NCBI RefSeq assembly: GCF_000613285.1
Contig: NZ_BAIN01000001.1
Coordinates: 111,294-175,293 of the forward strand
From: Acetobacter papayae JCM 25143
GTDB lineage: Bacteria; Pseudomonadota; Alphaproteobacteria; Acetobacterales; Acetobacteraceae
Length of the DNA stretch: 64,000 nt
Direction of reading: 5' to 3'
Below the pieces are notes generated by a model. It saw only the letters and a program-made list of their open reading frames with translations, searched no databases and was not told where the DNA came from. Below, one piece after another: positions 34,943-43,605 of this stretch (positions are counted from its first letter, which is position 1; each line of letters opens with the position of its first letter). Both the position numbers and the translations under genes were made by a program.

Positions 34943-36295
34943 ATGGAGTTTCTGACCCAACCAAGCCAGGCCATGCCTGAAGGAACGGTTCTGGCGGAAG
35001 CCAGGCATGTCCGGCAGTTCTATCATAAGGATAGTGCCGCAGACGTGCAGGTGCTGGACGATGTAAACCTGACACTGCACGCGGGCGAAATCGTAGGGCT
35101 TCTGGGGCGTTCTGGCTCTGGCAAATCGACCCTGCTGCGTATTCTGGCGGGCCTGCTCCCCCCGACTTCGGGCGAGGTGTTGTGGAAGGGACAGAAACTG
35201 GCCGGCCCCATTACCGAAATTGCGGTCGTGTTCCAGTCGTTCGCGCTGTTTCCGTGGATGACCGTTGAAGAAAACGTGGCGCTCGGGCTGGACGCCAACG
35301 GTGTGCCTGCGTCGGAGCGGGACGTGCTGGTTGAAAACGCGATCAGCCTGATCGGTCTGGGTGGTTACGAAAATGCGTGGCCCAAGGAATTGTCAGGCGG
35401 CATGCAGCAGCGTGTGGGGCTGGCGCGGGCGCTGGTCGTGCGCCCTGCCCTGCTGTTGATGGATGAACCGTTTTCAGCCCTTGATGTGCTGACAGCCGAA
35501 AACCTGCGCACGGATCTGATCGAGCTTTGGTCAGAGAAAAAACTGCCGGTTCAGAGCATGCTGATCGTGACCCACAATATCGAAGAAGCGGTTCTGATGT
35601 GTGATCGGATCGTGATTGCTTCTTCCAACCCGGGGCGGGTTGCGCATGTGCTGCATGTGCCCTTTGCACACCCTCGCAACCGTGAGGACACCGCTTTCCG
35701 GCAGTTGGTGGACCATATTTATGCCCTGATGACCCAGCGCGCCCCGATTATTTCCGAGGCTGATCTGGCCGGTGGTGCGCAGGCTGCTCCGCTTGCGCCC
35801 TCGTTCAGGGCGCTGGTGCCCGTGTCCATTACGATGATGATCGGGATGATGGAAGCGCTGGCGGCATCCCCTCTGAATGGGCGGGCCGATCTGCCTGTTC
35901 TGGCGGAAAAGCTCCAGCTAGAGCTGGATGACCTGTTCCCGCTGGGAGAATCGCTTGAGCTTCTGGCTCTGGCCGAGCTTGAAGATGGCGATATCCTGCT
36001 GACCAATGAAGGTGTGCATTTTGTTCTGAGTGACCTAGAGGAACGCAAGGCCATCATGGGTCATGCGTTGCGGCATTACGTGCCGCTGGTCAAGACAATC
36101 TGCTCCACGCTGGATGAACGGCCGAACCATGCGGTCAAGGCCGAGCGCTTTCGGGATGAGCTGGAAGCCAGTATGTCGCCCGACTATGCGAGGCAGACGC
36201 TCCAGACCATTATCGGCTGGGCGCGCTTTGCCGAACTGTTCGATTATGATGAGGAAAGCGACCGCTTCTTTCTGGAAGATGAAGCCGGGGAATAA
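34943..36295 (+). CDS. ABC transporter ATP-binding protein with C-terminal accessory domain
   Basis: Intact 450-residue protein. Residues 20-260 are a NitT/TauT-type ATPase: Walker A GRSGSGKST (about 54), signature LSGGMQQR (about 150), Walker B LLLMDEPFSALD (about 170). Residues 290-450 form a helical domain found only in this subfamily (AAA-associated domain, likely regulatory), beginning SITMMIGMMEAL. Partner of the two-domain permease 16 bases upstream. Related systems are annotated for nitrate, sulfonate or bicarbonate, but nothing here selects among them. Confidence 0.85.
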   Translation: MEFLTQPSQAMPEGTVLAEARHVRQFYHKDSAADVQVLDDVNLTLHAGEIVGLLGRSGSGKSTLLRILAGLLPPTSGEVLWKGQKLAGPITEIAVVFQSFALFPWMTVEENVALGLDANGVPASERDVLVENAISLIGLGGYENAWPKELSGGMQQRVGLARALVVRPALLLMDEPFSALDVLTAENLRTDLIELWSEKKLPVQSMLIVTHNIEEAVLMCDRIVIASSNPGRVAHVLHVPFAHPRNREDTAFRQLVDHIYALMTQRAPIISEADLAGGAQAAPLAPSFRALVPVSITMMIGMMEALAASPLNGRADLPVLAEKLQLELDDLFPLGESLELLALAELEDGDILLTNEGVHFVLSDLEERKAIMGHALRHYVPLVKTICSTLDERPNHAVKAERFRDELEASMSPDYARQTLQTIIGWARFAELFDYDEESDRFFLEDEAGE

Positions 36296-36301
36296 CGGGC
36301 C

Positions 36302-36322
36302 GCCCCCTCGGTGCTGGGGGGC
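36302..36322. terminator. GC hairpin between the ABC ATPase and msrA
   Basis: GCCCCC pairs with GGGGGC around a nine-base loop between two convergent genes. Short and without a T-run. Confidence 0.4.
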
Positions 36323-36331
36323 ATGGTCAGT

Positions 36332-36862
36332 TCAACGAAAGAGTGAGCCGAATACGGTACGGGCTTTGGCTACCTTGGGGGCGATCACAACCTGACAGTA
36401 GCCCGCCTGCGGGTTGCGGGCGTAATAGTTGTGGTGCTTTTCTTCGGCAGGCCAGAATGTAACGGCAGGCACGACCTCTGTAACAGGGGGCCTCCCCCAC
36501 AGGTTATCACGCGTGATTTCGTCCATGACTGCGCGGGCTGTCTGCTGCTGCTCGGCTGTCTGGTAGAAAATAGCGGAGCGATACTGGGTGCCGACATCGT
36601 TGCCCTGCCTGTTCAGGGTTGTCGGGTCATGCACGACAAAGAACAGACGCAGCAGTGTTTCAAAAGAAAGCACGGCGGGGTCCCATTCCAGCCGGATGAC
36701 TTCGGCATGGCCTGTCTGCCCTGAGCAGACCTGCTCATAGGTTGGGTGATCGACAGTGCCGCCTGCATAGCCGGGGGTAACGCTTTTAAGGCCTTTCAAC
36801 CCCTGAAAAGAAGCCTCCAGACACCAGAAGCATCCACCACCCAGAACTGCCGTTTCCATCAT
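36332..36862 (-). CDS. msrA: Peptide methionine sulfoxide reductase A
   Basis: Reduces methionine-S-sulfoxide in oxidised proteins. Intact 176 residues with the catalytic GGGCFWCLEA at the N-terminus and typical GQTGHAEV and GDVGTQYRS-like (GNDVGTQYRSA) blocks. ATG 36862 has GGAG six bases upstream. It follows valS, separated by a large inverted repeat. Confidence 0.95.
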   Translation of the reverse strand: MMETAVLGGGCFWCLEASFQGLKGLKSVTPGYAGGTVDHPTYEQVCSGQTGHAEVIRLEWDPAVLSFETLLRLFFVVHDPTTLNRQGNDVGTQYRSAIFYQTAEQQQTARAVMDEITRDNLWGRPPVTEVVPAVTFWPAEEKHHNYYARNPQAGYCQVVIAPKVAKARTVFGSLFR

Positions 36863-36873
36863 TTTCACTCCTG

Positions 36874-36922
36874 TTCCATCCCGCATGGAAGGGCATGGAG
36901 CTTAACGCCATGCGGGATGGAA
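36874..36922 (-). repeat. Perfect 15-base inverted repeat between valS and msrA
   Basis: TTCCATCCCGCATGG (36874-36888) and its exact complement (36908-36922) are separated by 19 bases. The pair fills the space between the valS stop (36937) and the msrA ribosome site (36864-36871). On the minus-strand transcript it would fold just before the msrA ribosome site and no T-run follows, so it could be a terminator of valS, an RNA stability element or a repressor site. Confidence 0.75.
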
Positions 36923-36936
36923 GGTTGTGTCTCTGT

Positions 36937-39636
36937 TCAGCCAATCCGTGCCAGAGCCGCACGCAGGCGCGTGCATTCGCCCTGCTGGACTTCCAGCCTT
37001 TCGCGCATTTCCTGCACGATTTCGGGCTTGGCGCGGCTGACGAAGTTTTCATTGCCGAGTTTCTTGTCGGTTTTGGAAACCTCATCTTCCGCCTTGGCCA
37101 GATCCTTGGTCAGACGCGCCTTTTCCACGCTCAGGTCTATCAGCCCTTCCAGCGGCAGAATGAGCGTGGCTTCATCCACAATCATCTGGGCCGCACCCTT
37201 AGGGATTTCGCCCTCAAGGGTGGTGATCTCGGAAATGCGGGCCATACGGCGGACTGAGTCTGCCCAGCGGTTAACGCGGTCCATCGTTTCCGCGCTGGCA
37301 TCCTTGAACAGCACCGGCGCCAGAAGCGAAGGCGGAATGTTCATTTCTGAACGCACGGTACGGATTTCGGTAATCAGGCGGATGATATGGTCACATTCGC
37401 GCTGGGCATCCTGTGCTTCAAGCGGCTGTGCGGGCAGCGGCCATGGAGCGTTGATCAGGCTGCCTTCTTCACCAAAGCCGAATTCATGCCACAGCGTGTC
37501 GGTAATGAACGGCACCACAGGCTGGAGCAGACGCAGGATCATGCCCAGAACATGAGCCGCTACGGCCCTGATTTCTGCGGCTTCGTCCGCATTGTCAGAG
37601 GTAAAGACCGGCTTGGCGAATTCAAGGAACCAGTCGCAGAAGCGGTTCCAGACAAAACGGTACGCGCTCTGGGCATATTCATCGAAACGATAGGCCTGAA
37701 GGGCGTTTGTGGCCTCGATGACGGCGGTCTCGGCCTCGGCAATGATCCAGCGGCCCAGTGGTGAGCGCACTGCATGGGGGTCGAAACCGGGCTGCGGGGC
37801 CACGCCGTTCATTTCGCAGAAACGTGCGGCGTTCCACAGCTTGGTCATGAACGCGCGGTAGTCTTCCACCCGCTTGCGGCCTAGTTTGACATCGCGACCG
37901 ATCCCCGTAAGGGCGCAGATGGTAAAGCGCATGGCATCGGCACCGTAATCGTCGATCAGCTCAAGCGGATCGATACCATTGCCTTTGCTCTTGGACATTT
38001 TCTGTCCGTGCTCATCGCGCACCAGCCCATGGATGAAAACATGCCGGAAAGGCACATCCTTCATGAAGTGCTGGCCCATCATCATCATCCGGGCGACCCA
38101 GAAAAAGATGATGTCAAAGCCCGTTACCAGCACATCGGTCGGGTAGTAACGGTTGAGTTCCGGGGTCTGTTCGGGCCAGCCCAGTGTCGAGAACGGCCAC
38201 AGCGCGGAGGAGAACCACGTGTCCAGCACGTCTTCATCCTGGCGCAGGGGCTGGGCTTCTCCGTAATGCTGTGTGGCCAGTTTTTGTGCTTCGGCTTCGT
38301 CATGTGCGACAAAAACATGCTCATCCGGGCCGTACCATGCGGGAATACGATGCCCCCACCAGAGTTGGCGGGAAATGCACCAAGGCTGGATATCGCGCAT
38401 CCAGGCAAAAAAGGTGTTTTCCCACTGTTTGGGCACAAATTCCGTTTTGCCGGAGGTAACCGCTTCCATGGCCGGGCCAGCCAGTTTGCCGGCATCGCAG
38501 TACCACTGTGTTGTCAGGCGCGGTTCGATAACGGCGCCACCGCGCTCAGCATGAGGCACCTGATGGCGGTGGGGCTCGATTTTTTCCAGCCAGCCGGTTT
38601 CTTCCAGCTTGGCCACAATGGCCTTGCGGGCTTCCTCACGCGGCAGGCCCGACAGGGAGCGGACAAAAGCCGGATCGGCCAGCCCGTCCTGCGCGGTGAG
38701 TTCAGCATCGATTTCGTCAAGAATGACGCGCGCCTGATCGTCCAGAATGGAGAGCATGGGCAGCGCGTGCCGACGGCCGACCTCAAAATCGTTGAAGTCA
38801 TGCGCAGGGGTGATCTTGACCGCGCCACTCCCCTTTTCTGGGTCTGAGTGTTCATCCGCCACGATGGGGATAAGGCGTCCGGTCAACGGCAGGCGCACAA
38901 AGCGGCCAATGAGTGCCGTGTAGCGTTCATCTTCGGGGTGAACGGCTACAGCCGTATCGCCCAGCATGGTTTCAGGCCGGGTGGTTGCAACCGTGATGGT
39001 CACATCGTCCAGACCGTCCACGGGGTAGCGGATATACCACAGGTTGCCCGCTACATCCTTGCTTTCCACTTCAAGGTCGGAAATGGCGGAGCGGAACACC
39101 GGATCCCAGTTTACCAGACGGCGGTCGCGGTAAATCAGGCCATCACGGAACAGGCTGACAAAAACCTCCCGCACCGAGCGGGACAGCCCTTCATCCATGG
39201 TAAAGCGCTCACGCGGCCAGTCGAGCGAGGCCCCGAGCCTGCGGAGCTGGCGGGTAATGCCCCCGCCGGATTCTTCTTTCCACTTCCATACGCGCTCGAC
39301 AAAAGCCTCGCGCCCCATGGCCTGTCTGGATGAGCCTTCCGCACCAACGGCGCGTTCAACCACCATCTGTGTGGCAATGCCTGCGTGGTCGGTGCCCGGC
39401 TGCCAGAGCGTATCGAACCCCTGCATGCGCTTCCAGCGGATAAGGGTATCCTGCAGGGTCATGGTCAGTGCATGGCCCATATGCAGGGTGCCGGTCACAT
39501 TGGGCGGCGGGATCATGATGGTGAAGGGCTGCCTGTCGCTGCCCGGCTGCGCCGAAAACGCCTTACGGCTCTCCCACAGGTCGTAAAGGCGTTTTTCGGT
39601 CTGAGCGGGTTCAAAGGTCTTGTTGAGCATCTTCAT
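36937..39636 (-). CDS. valS: Valyl-tRNA synthetase
   Basis: Intact 899-residue class I enzyme charging tRNA-Val. HIGH-type motif PPNVTGTLHMGH near residue 40, editing domain around 200-340, KMSKSKGNGIDP near 535, anticodon domain, and a C-terminal coiled coil (LEGLIDLSVEKARLTKDLAKAE) that binds the tRNA. I start at ATG 39636 (MKMLNKTFEP); ATG 39630 is equally possible. It is notable that this longest gene in the window has no frameshift. Confidence 0.96.
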   Translation of the reverse strand: MKMLNKTFEPAQTEKRLYDLWESRKAFSAQPGSDRQPFTIMIPPPNVTGTLHMGHALTMTLQDTLIRWKRMQGFDTLWQPGTDHAGIATQMVVERAVGAEGSSRQAMGREAFVERVWKWKEESGGGITRQLRRLGASLDWPRERFTMDEGLSRSVREVFVSLFRDGLIYRDRRLVNWDPVFRSAISDLEVESKDVAGNLWYIRYPVDGLDDVTITVATTRPETMLGDTAVAVHPEDERYTALIGRFVRLPLTGRLIPIVADEHSDPEKGSGAVKITPAHDFNDFEVGRRHALPMLSILDDQARVILDEIDAELTAQDGLADPAFVRSLSGLPREEARKAIVAKLEETGWLEKIEPHRHQVPHAERGGAVIEPRLTTQWYCDAGKLAGPAMEAVTSGKTEFVPKQWENTFFAWMRDIQPWCISRQLWWGHRIPAWYGPDEHVFVAHDEAEAQKLATQHYGEAQPLRQDEDVLDTWFSSALWPFSTLGWPEQTPELNRYYPTDVLVTGFDIIFFWVARMMMMGQHFMKDVPFRHVFIHGLVRDEHGQKMSKSKGNGIDPLELIDDYGADAMRFTICALTGIGRDVKLGRKRVEDYRAFMTKLWNAARFCEMNGVAPQPGFDPHAVRSPLGRWIIAEAETAVIEATNALQAYRFDEYAQSAYRFVWNRFCDWFLEFAKPVFTSDNADEAAEIRAVAAHVLGMILRLLQPVVPFITDTLWHEFGFGEEGSLINAPWPLPAQPLEAQDAQRECDHIIRLITEIRTVRSEMNIPPSLLAPVLFKDASAETMDRVNRWADSVRRMARISEITTLEGEIPKGAAQMIVDEATLILPLEGLIDLSVEKARLTKDLAKAEDEVSKTDKKLGNENFVSRAKPEIVQEMRERLEVQQGECTRLRAALARIG

Positions 39637-39930
39637 CCAACCATAAGCCACGTAAAAAAGGCGGCAGGCATGTACTGCCCCCGCCATGCAGGACTGTCAT
39701 TCTCTTGCCTGAGCACATTACCCTGCCATCTGTCTGGCAGGGGTATCGCGCCCCGGCTCCTGTCATCAGCCTGTGTTTCAGGCTGCGGGAACGATTACCT
39801 GCACCCGAACATGATGGCTGTCTTTTACCGTGAGAGCGTGTGGCTTGTCACCATCCCGTGCGATGATTCAGGTGCCCGCTCCATGGCGCGTGGTTTTGTG
39901 TTCACTCAGGCAGGCACCGTAAGCCCTGTC
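39637..39930 (-). other. 294-base gap between pcm-like gene and valS
   Basis: No gene is visible. The gap holds several small palindromes: CCCTGCCA/TGGCAGGG at 39721-39742, AGCCTG/CAGGCT near 39768 and a hairpin over the pcm-like stop (39923-39939, GCCCTGT/ACAGGGC). In many Alphaproteobacteria a tolC-type gene and a popZ-type (DUF2497) gene lie between these two neighbours; neither is here. Confidence 0.5.
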
Positions 39931-40632
39931 TTACAGGGCAAAGCTGCGGGTGGGGGTGAATTCAGGCAAAAGCGGGCACCGGGCTTCTGAAAGGCGTGTC
40001 AGGACAAACCCGTCGGCCCCACCCGTGGCAGCAGTGGCCACGAACAGTTCGGAAAGATCGCCCGCCTTGTGTATCAGCCCGACGACCCGGCCCCCCGCTG
40101 CAAGCTGGGTATGGCAGAACGTAGGTAGCGCTGTAATGGCGCCATCGAAATAGATCAGGTCATAGGGGGCGCGGGTTTCGTCCCCCTGCTGCAAAGAGCC
40201 GCAGACCCAGTGAACGGCAGGCAGAGCCGCGCAGAAGTCCTGCCCCTGCTTGCAAAGGGCCGTATCCGATTCCACCGCCGTGACTGTAAGCCCCAGCGAC
40301 GCCAGAAGTGCTGCGCTGTATCCTGTGCCGGCTCCGACAACCAGCGCATGTTGGCCGGGGAGCGGGTTGGCAGCCTGCAAAAGCCGGGCTGTCAGTAAGG
40401 GTTGCAGCAGTACCCTGCCCGCGCCCAGTGGCAGGCTGACATCCGCATAGGCCAGCGCCTGCTGGGCTGCGGGAACGCAGGCCTGACGGGCAAGGAGCCG
40501 CATGGCTTTGAGAACGCGCGGATTGCTGATTTCAGACGGGCGGAGCTGGTCATCCACCATCAGGTTACGCGCCTCGTCCCAATCCTGCGTGCTGGCGGCT
40601 GGGTCAATCCTTGTGGCGGCGGGTAACGTCAT
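39931..40632 (-). CDS. Protein-L-isoaspartate O-methyltransferase family protein
   Basis: Intact 233-residue SAM-dependent methyltransferase of the Pcm family: MVDDQLRPSEI near residue 25 and the SAM loop VVGAGTGYSAALLASLG near 97. The alphaproteobacterial branch lacks strong similarity to E. coli Pcm in the substrate region, so repair of isoaspartate is assumed from the family, not shown. It reads toward valS. Confidence 0.82.
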   Translation of the reverse strand: MTLPAATRIDPAASTQDWDEARNLMVDDQLRPSEISNPRVLKAMRLLARQACVPAAQQALAYADVSLPLGAGRVLLQPLLTARLLQAANPLPGQHALVVGAGTGYSAALLASLGLTVTAVESDTALCKQGQDFCAALPAVHWVCGSLQQGDETRAPYDLIYFDGAITALPTFCHTQLAAGGRVVGLIHKAGDLSELFVATAATGGADGFVLTRLSEARCPLLPEFTPTRSFAL

Positions 40633-40734
40633 GGGCGGCCCCTTCTGGTCTGTGCGGTTTCATCCAACCCCGGTGGCCGGTATGAAGCAACGACTATGTG
40701 ACATAATGGAAAAAAAAACGCACAACACAACGTC

Positions 40735-40763
40735 TTGACCAATCAGGCGGAACAGTGGATAAG
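40735..40763 (+). promoter_or_regulatory. Promoter of tRNA-Cys
   Basis: TTGACC (40735-40740) and GATAAG (40758-40763) are 17 bases apart and about 17 bases before the tRNA, a good sigma-70 match in the right place. Confidence 0.7.
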
Positions 40764-40779
40764 GCACTCACTGCACCAT

Positions 40780-40853
40780 GGTCCGGTGGCAGAATGGTGA
40801 TGTAGCGGACTGCAAATCCGCGTATGTGGGTTCGATTCCCGCCCGGACCTCCA
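40780..40853 (+). tRNA. tRNA-Cys (GCA)
   Basis: Full cloverleaf: acceptor GGTCCGG with CCGGACC, anticodon stem GCGGA/TCCGC around loop CTGCAAA (anticodon GCA at 40812-40814), T arm GGG-TTCGATT-CCC, discriminator T and an encoded CCA at 40851-40853. A weak hairpin (CCATTT/AAATGG) followed by TTTTAA just after it may be its terminator. Confidence 0.96.
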
Positions 40854-41004
40854 TTTTCTCAATGGAAATGGTTTTAACTGTTGTGGCGACAGGCCACGGT
40901 GCAAGGCATTCTTCAAAAATTACAAAACAGATATTGCCACCGACATAAGCGGTGGATGTCTGATTTTGTGTTTTATCCCTGCTTTCAGGGAATACGAATC
41001 ATTT

Positions 41005-41030
41005 GGGGCCGCCTCTTGCGGGGCGGCCCC
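41005..41030 (-). terminator. Terminator of the aldehyde dehydrogenase
   Basis: GGGGCCGCC pairs with GGCGGCCCC around an eight-base loop, 13 bases after the stop of the aldehyde dehydrogenase. Strong GC stem, AAATGATT after it on the minus strand. Confidence 0.65.
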
Positions 41031-41042
41031 ATGAGCAGATGC

Positions 41043-42430
41043 TCAGAACGGTGCGTCGATATCCACAACGTCAATCAGCTTGTGGTTGACGAATTCCTTG
41101 ATACCAAGGCCGATCAGTTCGCGCCCATGGCCGGAGCGGGCCACACCGCCGAACGGCAGGTCAGCCTTGACCATGGTGGGATGGTTGATGAACACCATGC
41201 CCGTATAGATGCGCCGGGCAACGGCCACGCCGCGCTCGGTATCACGGGTAAAGACAGACCCACCGAGGCCGTAGGGCGAATCATTGGCGATTCTGATCGC
41301 GTCGTTTTCGTCCTTGGCCCGGTAAAGCTGGGTGACGGGACCAAAGAATTCCCAGTGGCGCGCGGCGTTGTTTTCAAGCCCCGTGACCAGAAGCGGCTGG
41401 AAGAACGCCCCCTGTTCGGGTACCGGTGCGCCGATCACTTCAACCGTGGCGCCCAGCTTGCGGGCTTCTTCCACCTGATTGCGCAGGTCGTCCGCAGCTT
41501 TTTGCGAGGAAAGCGGGGCCAGCGTGGTTTCGGGAGACAGCGGATCGCCCGCGCGCAGTTCGGCAACGCCTTTCTTGTAAAGCTCAACAAAGCGGTCATA
41601 GATCGCGTCAGCTACGATCAGGCGCTTGGCGGAAACGCAAACCTGCCCAGCGTTCCAGTGACGCCCGAAAACAGCCCATTTGACGGCTTTTTCAAGGTCG
41701 GCATCTTCCAGAACGATGAAGGCATCTGCCCCACCCAGTTCCATGGTCGCTTTCTTCAGCGCCTTGCCAGCCGTTGCCGCGACGATGGAGCCTGCGCCTT
41801 CGGAGCCGGTGAGAGCAACACCGCATACGCGCGGGTCGTTCAGCACGGTTTCCGTGTGGTGGCGGGCCAGATACAGGTTGCGGAAGGCACCGTCCGGCAG
41901 CCCCGCCTTTTTCATCAGATCATCGAAAATGGCAGCGCACTGCGGCACGTTGGAAGCGTGCTTGAGCAGAACCGTGTTGCCAGCCGAAAGCTGCGGCGCG
42001 ATGATGCGGGCGATCTGGTAGTAAGGGAAGTTCCAAGGTTCGATGGCCAGAACAATACCCTGCGGCTCATGCACCAGTATGGCCTTGCCTTCTTCAGGGT
42101 TCTTGACCGGCAGGGCTTCGCTTTTCAGCAGCCGCTCGGCGTGTTCCGCATAATATTCAAATATTTCGGCTGAAAGGATGACTTCCGCCCGGGCTTCGGT
42201 CAGCAGCTTGCCCATTTCAAGGGTGAGCAGGCGGGCATACTCATCCAGATTGTCACGCAGGATGGTGGCAGCCGCGGTCATGACCTTTGCCCGTTCGGCA
42301 AAAGAAGTCTCGCGCCAGTTCAGAAAAGCGGCGTAGGCACCATCCAGTGCAGCCTGCACTTCCTGATCAGTCGCATCGGGAAAACCTTGAGGGTTTCGCC
42401 TGTGTAGGGGTTTGTTGTGGCGTAAGCCAT
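41043..42430 (-). CDS. NAD(P)-dependent succinate-semialdehyde/aldehyde dehydrogenase, one frameshift
   Basis: Oxidises an aldehyde to the acid. The catalytic Glu lies in MELGGADAF (about 232) and the catalytic Cys in GQVCVSAKR (about 266); the cofactor region is EPWNFPYYQ. The true start ATG 42430 (MAYATTNPYTGETLK) is separated from the rest by one T lost in the run at about 42381-42384; corrected length 462 residues, the size of the GabD-like short subfamily. Substrate could be succinate semialdehyde or another small aldehyde. Divergent from an AraC regulator. Confidence 0.87.
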
Positions 42431-42546
42431 GATGTTTTTCTCCGTTTTGTAAACGCCTTGGCACCATGCGACACTCACGCCCGATGAGGTATGGCAAATT
42501 CTGCTCCGTTATTGCCTGATCCTGTCATGGGGGAGAGTTTTAGCCG

Positions 42547-42567
42547 GTAAAATCCGTTTGATTTTAC
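42547..42567. promoter_or_regulatory. Palindromic operator-like site between aldehyde dehydrogenase and AraC gene
   Basis: GTAAAATC and GATTTTAC form a perfect 8-base inverted repeat with a 5-base spacer in the 236-base divergent gap. A TTGATT box (42558) lies inside it, 19 bases before TATTAT (42583), a possible promoter of the AraC gene. The arrangement fits autoregulation. Confidence 0.5.
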
Positions 42568-42666
42568 GCCACACCGTTGCCTTATTATATCTGAGCTTTG
42601 AGAATATGCGCGATTCAGGCAATCAATGGCTGGTGGCCCGACAGGCCGTGGCAAAAGGGACAGGGC

Positions 42667-43575
42667 ATGACGGATAATCTGGCTGCATTGCAGTCTCTTG
42701 TCAGGCGGCATTGCCAGCAGCATCAGGTTGCAACGGCCATTCCTGAACTGACTCTCTACAGCGCCGAGGCTGTGAGCGAACCCCTGACCTTTGTTTCAGA
42801 GCCGCAAGTCTATGTGATTGTGCAGGGCCGTCAGCAAGTCATGCTGCGAGACAAGGTGTTCGACTACGATGCCAGCCATTATCTGGTAACGGCGGTTGAT
42901 CTGCCCGTGGCGGGCTGCATTACGCAGGCCACGCCAGAAAGCCCTTATCTGGCGCTGTGTCTGGCCCTTGACCCCGCGCAGATCGCGGAACTGCTGTTGG
43001 TTGTCAATGACAGGCAGGTTGACCCGTATCAGGCCTGTATCATGGGTATGGGGCTGAGCCCGTTGAACAGCAACATCACCGACCCGCTCCTGCGCCTGCT
43101 ACGTCTGCTCGACCAGCCTGAGGATATTTCTATCCTCAAGCCCATGATCATGCGCGAACTGCTTTACCGGATTTTGCAGGGTGATCAGGGCTGTGCGCTC
43201 AAGCAGATCGCGACCGCAGGCAGTGCGCTGTCACAGATCAGCCGCGCCATACACTGGATGTCGCAGCATTATTCCGAGCCGTTTGATATCGCTAGTGTGG
43301 CGGGTATTGCGGGTATGAGCCTTTCCACGTTTCATCGGCATTTCAGGGCAGCGACCAATATGAGCCCCCTGCAATACCGCACGCAGCGGCGCTTGCAGGA
43401 GGCGCGGCGGCGTATGGTGAGCGAACATATCGATGCCGCTGGGGCAGCCTTTGCTGTTGGCTACGAAAGTCCATCGCAGTTCAGTCGGGAATATCGGCGC
43501 ATGTTCGGCCGTCCCCCAGCGCAGGATGCCCAGTATGTGCGTGAGGCACAGGAAAGCGCACGCGACCGGGGATAA
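42667..43575 (+). CDS. AraC-family transcriptional regulator
   Basis: Intact 302-residue regulator. Residues 20-175 match the AraC N-terminal domain of the YqhC type; residues 195-295 hold the two helix-turn-helix motifs (FDIASVAGIAGMSLSTFHRH and the second around AAFAVGYESPSQFSREY). ATG 42667 has AGGG a few bases upstream. Because YqhC in E. coli answers aldehydes and controls an aldehyde reductase, control of the divergent aldehyde dehydrogenase is a reasonable inference. Confidence 0.85.
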   Translation: MTDNLAALQSLVRRHCQQHQVATAIPELTLYSAEAVSEPLTFVSEPQVYVIVQGRQQVMLRDKVFDYDASHYLVTAVDLPVAGCITQATPESPYLALCLALDPAQIAELLLVVNDRQVDPYQACIMGMGLSPLNSNITDPLLRLLRLLDQPEDISILKPMIMRELLYRILQGDQGCALKQIATAGSALSQISRAIHWMSQHYSEPFDIASVAGIAGMSLSTFHRHFRAATNMSPLQYRTQRRLQEARRRMVSEHIDAAGAAFAVGYESPSQFSREYRRMFGRPPAQDAQYVREAQESARDRG

Positions 43576-43605
43576 GGCTACCCGGCCCGTGCAGCATGCC
43601 TGTTT

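Noticed and set aside
40881..42173. A 430-codon plus-strand open frame
   Set aside because: Antisense to the aldehyde dehydrogenase; no motifs and no ribosome site.
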